Program-made: the position numbers and the translations under genes
Origin: Arsenicicoccus bolidensis DSM 15745
GTDB lineage: Bacteria > Actinomycetota > Actinomycetes > Actinomycetales > Dermatophilaceae
Assembly (NCBI RefSeq): GCF_000426385.1
Contig: NZ_AUFG01000032.1
Coordinates: forward strand, 1 to 42,557
Direction: 5' to 3'
DNA: 42,557 bases
Part shown: positions 30,678 to 37,116 of the stretch, one piece after another
How the letters are laid out: each line of letters begins with the position of its first letter
Position numbering within the stretch: position 1 is the first letter of the stretch
The notes under the pieces: generated by a model
Told to the model about the DNA's origin: nothing
Database searches by the model: none
The model's input: only the letters and a program-made list of their open reading frames with translations

Positions 30678-32089
30678 ATGACGCCGCACAGGCTCGTCAG
30701 GAGGATGACCGCCGCGATCACCGCGAGCGTCACCTGTCTCGCTCTCGCCGCGTGCGGCGACGGGGGCGACCCCAACGCCCCCCTGGGGGTCAAGGACGGT
30801 CGCCTCACCGTGTGGACGCTGGACTCCCAGCCGGACCGTATGGGGGCCCAGCGCAAGATCATGGAGGCCTTCACCACCAAGACCGGCATCCAGACCGAGC
30901 TGGTGGGCATCGACGAGGCGCAGTTCCCCCAGCTGATCGCGAGCGCCGCGCAGTCCGGCACCCTGCCCGACGTCGTGGCCTCGCTCGGGCTCGGGTCGGT
31001 GCGCCAGATCGACCAGCCCGGCTCGTGGACCGGGACGCGACGACCAAGGTCGTGGACCGGCTGGGCCGCGACACCTTCAGCCCGGCGATGCTGGACCTGG
31101 AGACGCAGGACGGCAAGGTCCTCGCGGTCCCCTCGGACTCGTGGTCGCAGATCCTCGTCTACCGCAAGGACCTCTTCAAGGCCAAGGGGCTCAAGCCCCC
31201 CACGACGTATGCCGACCTGACGGCCGCCGCCAAGGCCCTGACCGCCGAGGGCAAGACGGGCATCACCCTGGCCACCGACCCGGCCGACCCGTTCACCTCA
31301 CAGAGCTTCGAGACGCTGGCGCTCGGCAACTCCTGCCAGCTGGTCGACGACGCCGGCGCGGTGACCCTGGGCGACCAGCGCTGCCAGCGCACGTGGGACC
31401 TCTACGCCGACCTGGTCCGCAACTACTCCCCGCAGACCAAGCAGGACGTCGACACGACCCGGGCGTCCTACTTCGCCGGCGAGTCCGCCATGGTCCTGTG
31501 GTCGGCCTACCTGCTGGACGAGATGGCGGGCCTGCGCGAGGACGCCCTGCCCACGTGCCCCGAGTGCAAGGACGACCCGACCTTCCTCGCGCGCAACAGC
31601 GGCGTCGTGACGGCGGTCCGCGGCCCGGACGGCACCGGCAAGGGCTCCTTCGGCGAGGTGGCGGGCTGGGCGCTCATGCGTGGCTCGGACGTCGACCAGG
31701 GCGGCCGGCTGATCGAGCACGTCATGACCGACGGCTACCAGGCCTGGCTGGGCGTCGCGCCCGAGGGCAAGTTCCCGACCCGCCCCGGCCCCACCAAGGG
31801 GTCCACGGCGTACGTCGACGCCTGGGCGAAGCTCCCCGCCGGGGTCGATACCAAGAAGCCGCTGGCGGAGGTCTATCCCCCCGACGTGCTGGCCTCCATC
31901 CGCAGCTCGGCGAGCACCATCGACCGCTGGGGCATCGCCCAGGGCCGGGGCATCCTCCTGGGCGCGGTCACCTCCGAGCTGCCGATCCCCAAGGCCGTGG
32001 CCGGCATCGCGTCCGGCAGCCTCGACGCCCGTCAGGCCGCCGAGCAGGCCGCCACCGCGGTGGACGACATCCGGAAGGACCTCAACTGA
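30678..32089 (+). pseudogene. Sugar-type ABC substrate-binding lipoprotein gene with one frameshift
   Basis: ATG 30678 opens a binding protein with a lipobox (CLALAACGDGG, C26), then LTVWTLDSQPDRMGAQRKIM and SGTLPDVVASLGLGSVRQID, as in family 1 sugar-binding proteins. Near 31022 the frame breaks. The rest continues in the -1 frame as LVDRDATTKVVDRLG, then without a stop for about 350 codons to DIRKDLN, ending at 32089. One missing base in the GGCTCG stretch (GGCCTCG expected) restores one protein of about 470 residues. No slippery heptamer is present, so programmed frameshifting is unlikely. The intact downstream part means a very recent mutation or a sequencing error. TGA overlaps the next ATG as TGATG. 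Confidence 0.85.
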
Positions 32090-33063
32090 TGAGCACCTCC
32101 GCCACCACGCCGACGCCGACGCCCGGGTCCTCCGGCCAGACGGGACAGACCGGCCAGACGGGCCGGCGCTGGTCGGCCGCCGCTCGCGACAACCGCGACG
32201 GCTGGCTGCTCGTGTCCCCCACCGTGATCGTGGTCGTCGCCATCGTCGTCATCCCGGTGCTGTGGAACGTCGTCCTCGCCTTCCAGAAGCTGTCCTTCCT
32301 GCAGATCCGGCGCGCCGGCATCGACGGGCCCTACACGCTGGAGAACTTCCGGCGCGTCCTCACCAGCGCGGGCTTCCTGGAGTCGATGTGGACGACGGTC
32401 GTCTACTCCGTCGGCTCGACCGCCGGGTCGATCGTCCTGGGGCTGATCGCCGCGCTGGCGCTGCGCAACCGGTTCCCGGGGCGCGGCGTCGTCCGCGCGC
32501 TCATGCTCCTGCCGTACGTCGCACCCGTGGTCGCCGTCGCGTTCGTGTGGCAGATGATGCTGGACACGCAGTACGGCATCGTCAACGTCTACGGGCAGAA
32601 GCTGCTCGGGTGGGACGGGCCGCTCGACTTCCTCGGCCGGGAGCCGTTCGCGCTGATGACGGTGATCGCGTTCGAGATCTGGCGCTACTTCCCGTTCGCG
32701 TTCATGTTCATCATGGCGCGGCTCACGGCGGTGCCCCGCGAGATCGACGAGGCGGCGCTCGTGGACGGGGCCACCCCCACGCAGCACTTCTGGCACGTCC
32801 TGCTGCCGCAGCTCATGTCGGTCGTGGCCCTGCTGTCGGTGCTGCGCGTCATCATGACCTTCAACAAGTTCGACGACGTCTACCTGCTGACCGGTGGGAC
32901 CGCCGGCACCGACGTCGCGGCCGTCCGGGTCTACGACTACCTCACCGGGCGCTTCGACGCCGGCGGCGCCGCCGCCCAGGCCGTCGTGCTGTCCCTGGTG
33001 ATGGCGGTCTTCCTGATCATCTACCTGCGCTTCATGGCCCGGCACCAGGAACACGAGGACTGA
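32089..33063 (+). CDS. Sugar-type ABC transporter permease (MalF/UgpA-like)
   Basis: A 324-residue inner-membrane permease. A Thr/Gly/Gln-rich cytosolic N-terminus (GQTGQTGQTG repeat) precedes the first helix LLVSPTVIVVVAIVVIPVLW. Typical parts are YTLENFRRVLTS and SMWTTVVYSVGSTAGSIVLG. The EAA loop that docks the ATPase is REIDEAALVDGATPTQHFWH followed by VLLPQL. ATG 32089 overlaps the stop of the binding-protein gene. Confidence 0.92.
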   Translation: MSTSATTPTPTPGSSGQTGQTGQTGRRWSAAARDNRDGWLLVSPTVIVVVAIVVIPVLWNVVLAFQKLSFLQIRRAGIDGPYTLENFRRVLTSAGFLESMWTTVVYSVGSTAGSIVLGLIAALALRNRFPGRGVVRALMLLPYVAPVVAVAFVWQMMLDTQYGIVNVYGQKLLGWDGPLDFLGREPFALMTVIAFEIWRYFPFAFMFIMARLTAVPREIDEAALVDGATPTQHFWHVLLPQLMSVVALLSVLRVIMTFNKFDDVYLLTGGTAGTDVAAVRVYDYLTGRFDAGGAAAQAVVLSLVMAVFLIIYLRFMARHQEHED

Positions 33064-33064
33064 C

Positions 33065-33931
33065 ATGAACCGCTACGCCGTCGAGACCTCGGTCCTGCGC
33101 GTCCTGCGCTGGCTGACCATCGCCTTCCTCCTGGTCATCACCGTGTTCCCCTTCTACTACATGGTGATGCTGAGCTTCACGCCCATCGACTCCCTGCTGC
33201 AGAACCCCGGCCGGCTCCTGCCGGAGTGGTCGACGGTCACGACCGAGACCTACACCAACGTCCTCGCACCCGTCGAGGAGGAGGGCCAGGGCTTCGCGCA
33301 GCTCATGCGCAACTCCGCGGTCGTGTCCCTCGTGACCGTGGCCCTCACCCTGGTCGTGGCGATCCCCGGCGCGTATGCCGTCAGCCGCCTCGCCTTCAAG
33401 GGTCGCCGCCAGGTGGGCGCGCTGTTCCTCTCCGTCTACCTGTTCCCGTCGATCGTCCTGGCGATCCCGCTGGTCATCGCGTTCGCCAAGCTCGGCCTCT
33501 ACCAGTCGCTCCCGGGCCTCATGCTCGTCTACGTCGCGCAGACCGTCCCGGTGTCGATCTACATGCTGCGCAACTACTTCGAGACCATCCCCGCCACCAT
33601 CGAGGAGGCGGCGACCCTCGACGGGGCCAACCGCTTCCAGACCATCACCAAGGTCGTGCTGCCCCTCGCCATGCCGTCGATCATGTCGACCGGGCTCTAC
33701 ATCTTCATGATCGCGTGGAACGAGTTCCTCTTCGCCCTGCTGTTCCTCGCCGCCAAGCGGGACCTGTGGACCGTCTCGCTCGGCCTGTCCCAGCTCTCCA
33801 ACGGCGTCGAGGTGCCCAAGACGGTGCTGATGGCCGGCTCGGTCCTGCTGACGATCCCCGTGATCGTGCTCTACGGCATCGCGGAGCGCTGGCTCACCGA
33901 GGGCCTGACGAGCGGCGCCGACAAGGGCTGA
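33065..33931 (+). CDS. Sugar-type ABC transporter permease (MalG/UgpE-like)
   Basis: A 288-residue inner-membrane permease partnering the preceding one. It begins with a helix FLLVITVFPFYYMVMLSF. The EAA loop is TIEEAATLDGANRFQTITKV followed by VLPLAMPSI, and the C-terminal IVLYGIAERWLTEGLTSGA is the standard MalG-type ending. It starts 1 bp after the previous stop (TGACATG). No ATPase gene follows, so the pair probably uses a shared MsiK-type ATPase encoded elsewhere, as is common in Actinobacteria. Confidence 0.93.
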   Translation: MNRYAVETSVLRVLRWLTIAFLLVITVFPFYYMVMLSFTPIDSLLQNPGRLLPEWSTVTTETYTNVLAPVEEEGQGFAQLMRNSAVVSLVTVALTLVVAIPGAYAVSRLAFKGRRQVGALFLSVYLFPSIVLAIPLVIAFAKLGLYQSLPGLMLVYVAQTVPVSIYMLRNYFETIPATIEEAATLDGANRFQTITKVVLPLAMPSIMSTGLYIFMIAWNEFLFALLFLAAKRDLWTVSLGLSQLSNGVEVPKTVLMAGSVLLTIPVIVLYGIAERWLTEGLTSGADKG

Positions 33932-33947
33932 CGCCGCCCGTCAGGAG

Positions 33948-33974
33948 TGACCCACCGGCTGGTGGATCGGGTCA
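33948..33974. terminator. Weak hairpin between convergent genes
   Basis: TGACCC (33948-33953) and GGGTCA (33969-33974) pair, with ACC/GGT continuing the stem past a 5-nt bulge. It sits between the MalG-like gene and the convergent small acidic gene, and includes the stop codon of the latter. Confidence 0.35.
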
Positions 33975-34136
33975 GTCGTCTTCCTCCGGCTCGAAGGTCG
34001 AGCCCTCCTGGTCAGCGCCGGCACCCGCGCCCGCGTCGTTGAGCTCGTCGAGGCTCGTGGTCCCGTCGCTGCCGCCGGTGGCCTGCTCGGCGTCGTCGCC
34101 GGTGAGGCGCTGGTCCTCGGGTCGCTGCTCGGACAT
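33972..34136 (-). CDS. Small acidic protein (54 residues)
   Basis: ATG 34136 has GGAG about 8 nt upstream and opens a 54-residue frame, MSEQRPEDQRLTGDDAEQAT and onward, ending TFEPEEDD. The composition is striking: about 17 Asp/Glu, no Lys, no aromatic residue but one Phe, and Gly/Ala-rich in the middle. It is therefore probably disordered. I do not recognise it. Codon third positions are G/C-rich as in its neighbours, supporting a real gene. It is divergent from the cupin gene. Confidence 0.6.
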   Translation of the reverse strand: MSEQRPEDQRLTGDDAEQATGGSDGTTSLDELNDAGAGAGADQEGSTFEPEEDD

Positions 34137-34276
34137 GGCGTGCTCCGTTCTCTCGCACTACTTCTCGGTGGGCCGCTCGACGGCCGCCTGACGGCGACCC
34201 CGGGTGGCCCCGGGCTCTCGTCATACCCCCGCAGCCCCTCCCGTCAGACCACCCGGCACGACGACGCGGGTCGCAC

Positions 34277-34282
34277 TAGGGT
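34277..34282 (+). promoter_or_regulatory. Candidate -10 box of the cupin gene
   Basis: TAGGGT lies 50 nt before ATG 34333, giving a short leader with GGAG 7 nt before the start codon. The -35 is not evident. Confidence 0.4.
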
Positions 34283-34332
34283 GAGCGCACCCCTGCGCCG
34301 CGACGCCGGCGCCGTGACGAGCGGAGCCCCTC

Positions 34333-34887
34333 ATGACCTTCGAGTACCTCGCCGATCCCTCCGGCCGCCCCGCCTGGGAGGGGGTCCTGCCGGGTCGCCC
34401 CCACCCGTTCTTCCTCGAGGCCGGTCAGGGCGAGCACGCCAAGCTCTTCGTCGACACCTTCTCCGTGCTGCTCAGCGGTGACGAGACGGAGGGGCAGTTC
34501 GGGGTCTTCACCTCCACCTGCCCGCCCGGGGAGATCATCCCGACGCACGCGCACGACCAGACCCACGAGACCTTCTACGTCCTGGAGGGCGCGATCCGCC
34601 TCTACGTGCAGATGCCCGACGGCGACCAGGTCTCGCGCCTGCTCGGCACCGGTGACTTCGCGTTCGTGCCGGCCGGGGCCGAGCACGCCTACCGGATCGA
34701 GGAGCCCACCCGCCTCATGGGGGTGTCCAGCGGCGGCTTCGAGCGCTTCTTCCAGACCATGGGCACCAAGGTCGACGACCCCACGGCCGACACCCCGCCG
34801 TTCGTGCCCGACGGGCCGCGGATGGGCGCGGCGGCGCAGCAGTTCCACATGGACTTCCTGCCCGGGTTCGACTGGTCTCGGGCCTGA
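34333..34887 (+). CDS. Cupin dioxygenase, quercetin 2,3-dioxygenase-like
   Basis: A 184-residue cupin. Motif 1 is GEIIPTHAHDQTHETFYVLE with metal ligands H72, H74 and E79; motif 2 contributes H118 (PAGAEHAYRI). The N-terminal HPFFLEAGQGEHAKLFVDTF and the C-terminal QFHMDFLPGFDW match bacterial quercetin 2,3-dioxygenases, which cleave flavonols using a divalent metal. Only one cupin domain is present, so this is the single-domain form. ATG 34333 has GGAG 7 nt upstream. The esterase gene starts 5 bp downstream, suggesting an operon acting on plant-derived aromatics or esters. Confidence 0.85.
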   Translation: MTFEYLADPSGRPAWEGVLPGRPHPFFLEAGQGEHAKLFVDTFSVLLSGDETEGQFGVFTSTCPPGEIIPTHAHDQTHETFYVLEGAIRLYVQMPDGDQVSRLLGTGDFAFVPAGAEHAYRIEEPTRLMGVSSGGFERFFQTMGTKVDDPTADTPPFVPDGPRMGAAAQQFHMDFLPGFDWSRA

Positions 34888-34892
34888 GCCGT

Positions 34893-35906
34893 ATGCCGAC
34901 CGCGCCCTCACCGGAGCCCTCCGCACCGACGGCGGAAGCAGGCCCGCTGCTCGAGGCCACCGTCACCGCAGCCGGCGTCCGCGTGCTGCGGGGCATCCCC
35001 TATGCCTCGCTGGACGGCGTCCGCCCCCTCGAGCTGGACCTGTATCTCCCTGCGCCGCAGCCCAGTCCACCGCCTGATGCGCGTGCTGGTGCACGTGCTG
35101 GTGCCCGTCCTGGTTCGATCGCCGACGTGCGGGGCTGCCCTGCGGTCGTGTTCCTGCACGGCGGCGGGTGGCGCCTCGGCAGCCGCCGCTCGGCGGGTCC
35201 GGCGTTCTCAGGAGTCGTCAGCCCCTTCGAGCGGATGGCCGCGGCGGGGGTCGCGGTGGCGAGCGCGGACTACCGGCTCAGCGGCGAGGCGACCTGGCCG
35301 GCGCAGCTGCACGACGCCAAGGCCGCGGTGCGCTGGCTGCGGCACCGCTCCGGCGAGCTCGGGATCGACCCCGACCGCATCGGGGCGTGGGGCGAGTCGG
35401 CGGGCGGCCACCTCGCGGCCTTGCTCGGCGTGACCGGGACGCTCGACGCCGACGCGCCGCTCGAGGGCACCGTCGGGGTCACCGGGGTCGCGTCGGCCGT
35501 GGCGACCGTCGTCGCGTGGTATGCCCCCACCGACCTGGTGGGCCTGCCCGGCGACCTCGGCGCCGACCCTGCCGCCACCGACAGCCGCGAGGCCCTGCTG
35601 CTGGGTGGCGCCATCAGCGAGCGGCCGGACGCGGCGGCCGAGGCGGGGGCGGTGACCCACGTGCACGCCGGCGCTCCGGCATACCTGGTGGTCCACGGCG
35701 AGGCCGACCGGCTGGTCCCCTGCGCCCAGAGCACCCGGCTCGCCGAGGCGCTCGAGGCCGTCGGCGTCGAGGTCGAGCTGGTCCTGGAGCCCGGCGCAGA
35801 CCACCTGTGGCGCGGCAGCGACGAGGCGGCCGAGGACGCGCTGCGCCGCACCGTGGAGCACCTGACGACGCGCCTGGGAGCGCGACCGCTGCGACCGCTC
35901 AGATGA
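34893..35906 (+). CDS. Alpha/beta-hydrolase esterase, HSL/acetyl-hydrolase type
   Basis: A 337-residue esterase. The oxyanion motif HGGGW (89-93), nucleophile elbow GESAGG (S169), acid motif HGEADRLVP and final His in GADHLW are all present. An ARAGARAGARPG repeat at 64-74 reflects DNA tandem repeats near 35082-35110 and probably forms a linker. The gene begins 5 bp after the cupin stop, so it is co-transcribed. Its 3' end overlaps convergent metA by 8 bp. Unlike the alpha/beta-hydrolase-fold protein at 11217-12083, it keeps a full catalytic triad. Confidence 0.9.
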   Translation: MPTAPSPEPSAPTAEAGPLLEATVTAAGVRVLRGIPYASLDGVRPLELDLYLPAPQPSPPPDARAGARAGARPGSIADVRGCPAVVFLHGGGWRLGSRRSAGPAFSGVVSPFERMAAAGVAVASADYRLSGEATWPAQLHDAKAAVRWLRHRSGELGIDPDRIGAWGESAGGHLAALLGVTGTLDADAPLEGTVGVTGVASAVATVVAWYAPTDLVGLPGDLGADPAATDSREALLLGGAISERPDAAAEAGAVTHVHAGAPAYLVVHGEADRLVPCAQSTRLAEALEAVGVEVELVLEPGADHLWRGSDEAAEDALRRTVEHLTTRLGARPLRPLR

Positions 35907-36849
35907 CGTAGGTGTCGGCGCTCCGGGCCGCGCGCCGCATCTCGGCCAGGTCGAACGGCGTGCGCTGGTAGACGTAGTAGTTGAGCCAGTTGGCGTAGAG
36001 CAGGAAGGCGTGGCTGCGCCAGGTGACCCGCGGCGGCTGCGTCGGGTCGTCGTCCGGGAAGTAGCCCACGGGGACGTCGATCGGCAGCCCCTTGGACGCG
36101 TCGCGGTGATACTCCAGGGACAGGGTGTCGGCCTCGTACTCCGGGTGACCGGTCACGAACAGCTGCCGCCCGTCGCGCGACTGCGCCAGATAGAGCCCCG
36201 CGGTCTCGGAGGTGGCCAGCACCTGCAGCTTGGGGTGCGCCTGCACCTCCTCCAGGGGCGTGCCCGTATGCCGGGAGTGCGGCGCGGTGAACGTCTCGTC
36301 GTAGCCGCTGACGATGCGGGCGCGCGGGTCCAGGACGCGGTGCTCGAACACGCCGAACATCTTGTCCGGCAGCTCCATCTTGCCGATCCCGTAGTGCCGG
36401 TAGAGCCCCGCCTGGGCGCCCCAGCAGACGTGCATCGTGGAGTAGACGTGATCCGCGCTCCAGTCCAGGATCTCGCACAGCTCGTCCCAGTAGTCCACGG
36501 CCTCGAAGGGCAGCTTCTCGACCGGCGCCCCCGTGATGACGAGGCCGTCGTAGCGCTCGTCACGGATCTCGTCGAACGTGCGGTAGAAGGTGTCGAGGTG
36601 CTCGGTCGAGGTGTTGCGGGACTCGTGGGAGCACATCCGCACGAAGGTGATCTCGACCTGCAGCGGCGAGTTGGCCAGCAGCCGCAGGATCTGGGTCTCC
36701 GTGACGATCTTGGTCGGCATGAGGTTGACGATCGCGATGCGCAGCGGGCGGATGTCCTGGTGGCCGGCGCGCTCGGTCGACATGACGAAGACGTTCTCGG
36801 ACTCGAGCGTGCGGCGCGCCGGCAGGGCGCGGGGAACGGTGACCGGCAA
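35899..36849 (-). CDS. metA: Homoserine O-acyltransferase MetA (predicted acetyl-CoA type)
   Basis: A 316-residue enzyme that acylates homoserine, the first committed step of methionine synthesis. TTG 36849 is chosen because MPVTVPRALPARRTLESENVF aligns with the MetA N-terminus. GAGGAGG precedes it by 9 nt, and residue numbers then match E. coli MetA exactly: Cys142 (HVCWGAQ), His235 and Glu237 (GHPEYE). Position 111 is Glu (TGAPVEKL). In this family Glu111 goes with acetyl-CoA and Gly111 with succinyl-CoA, so homoserine O-acetyltransferase activity is predicted. An ATG-only call would start at FVMSTERAGH and lose 22 residues. A SAM-type riboswitch lies upstream. Confidence 0.93.
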   Translation of the reverse strand: MPVTVPRALPARRTLESENVFVMSTERAGHQDIRPLRIAIVNLMPTKIVTETQILRLLANSPLQVEITFVRMCSHESRNTSTEHLDTFYRTFDEIRDERYDGLVITGAPVEKLPFEAVDYWDELCEILDWSADHVYSTMHVCWGAQAGLYRHYGIGKMELPDKMFGVFEHRVLDPRARIVSGYDETFTAPHSRHTGTPLEEVQAHPKLQVLATSETAGLYLAQSRDGRQLFVTGHPEYEADTLSLEYHRDASKGLPIDVPVGYFPDDDPTQPPRVTWRSHAFLLYANWLNYYVYQRTPFDLAEMRRAARSADTYVI

Positions 36850-36858
36850 CGGGATCGA

Positions 36859-36888
36859 CCTCCTCGATCGGGTGGACCTCGATCGAGG
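36859..36888 (-). promoter_or_regulatory. Shine-Dalgarno and antisequestering platform of metA
   Basis: The SD GAGGAGG occupies 36865-36859. Just upstream on the same strand is the 12-bp palindrome CCTCGATCGAGG (36888-36877). Its first half (CCTCGATCG) can also pair with CGATCGAGG (36870-36862), which runs into the SD. The RNA can thus form either a compact local hairpin or a longer pairing that masks the SD, a plausible translation switch driven by the riboswitch. Confidence 0.5.
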
Positions 36889-36922
36889 CCCGCGTGACCG
36901 CGTCGGCGGAGGCCGCGCGGCC

Positions 36923-37003
36923 GGGTCTGCCCTCGAGTGGCACCGGCGCGGAACCGGGTGCCGAGCGACCTCCTCGAGGTGATCGGTCGCTGCTCTTGAC
37001 CCA
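36923..37003 (-). ncRNA. SAM-I/IV-type riboswitch candidate upstream of metA
   Basis: Read on the minus strand: P1 GGGTC (37002-36998) pairs with GACCC (36927-36923). AAGAGC follows P1, like the conserved AGAG of SAM-I. P2 is AGCGACC (36991-36985) with GGTCGCT (36970-36964). P3 is GGCACCCGG (36962-36954) with CCGGTGCC (36946-36939), recalling the SAM-I core GGCAACC...GGTGC. The P2 loop CCTCGAG (36979-36973) can form a 7-bp pseudoknot with CTCGAGG (36937-36931) just after P3. All this lies 74 nt before a methionine-synthesis gene. The exact Rfam class is from memory; one A of GGCAACC appears to be missing. Confidence 0.72.
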
Positions 37004-37036
37004 CGGCAAGGGTGCCACACGCGCGCCCGCACCGCC

Positions 37037-37071
37037 GACCCGCTCCCACCGGGCGAGATGGGGAGCGGGTC
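37037..37071 (-). terminator. Perfect 11-bp hairpin ending the GMC oxidoreductase gene
   Basis: GACCCGCTCCC (37037-37047) pairs perfectly with GGGAGCGGGTC (37061-37071) around a 13-nt loop. It lies 45-80 nt past the GMC stop and 34 nt before the riboswitch. It therefore probably separates the GMC transcript from the metA leader. No U-tract. Confidence 0.65.
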
Positions 37072-37086
37072 TCTGCTGTGGCGGTC

Positions 37087-37111
37087 GGCTGGCGGCTGGC
37101 GGCTGGCGGCT
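37087..37111. repeat. GGCTGGC heptamer tandem repeat
   Basis: Three full copies and a partial copy of GGCTGGC lie in the non-coding gap between the GMC oxidoreductase stop and its terminator hairpin. Confidence 0.8.
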
Positions 37112-37116
37112 CGCTC

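Noticed and set aside
31010-31030. Programmed -1 frameshift in the sugar-binding protein gene
   Set aside because: No X XXY YYZ slippery heptamer or following stem is visible; a one-base loss explains the break better.
37003-37036. Sigma-54 promoter (TGGCAC...TTGC) upstream of metA
   Set aside because: The spacing between the two elements is only 2 bp instead of 5, and sigma-54 is not expected in most Actinobacteria.
37087-37111. GGCTGGC repeats as a CRISPR or regulatory iteron array
   Set aside because: Too short, no spacers and no replication or Cas genes nearby; simple slippage repeat.
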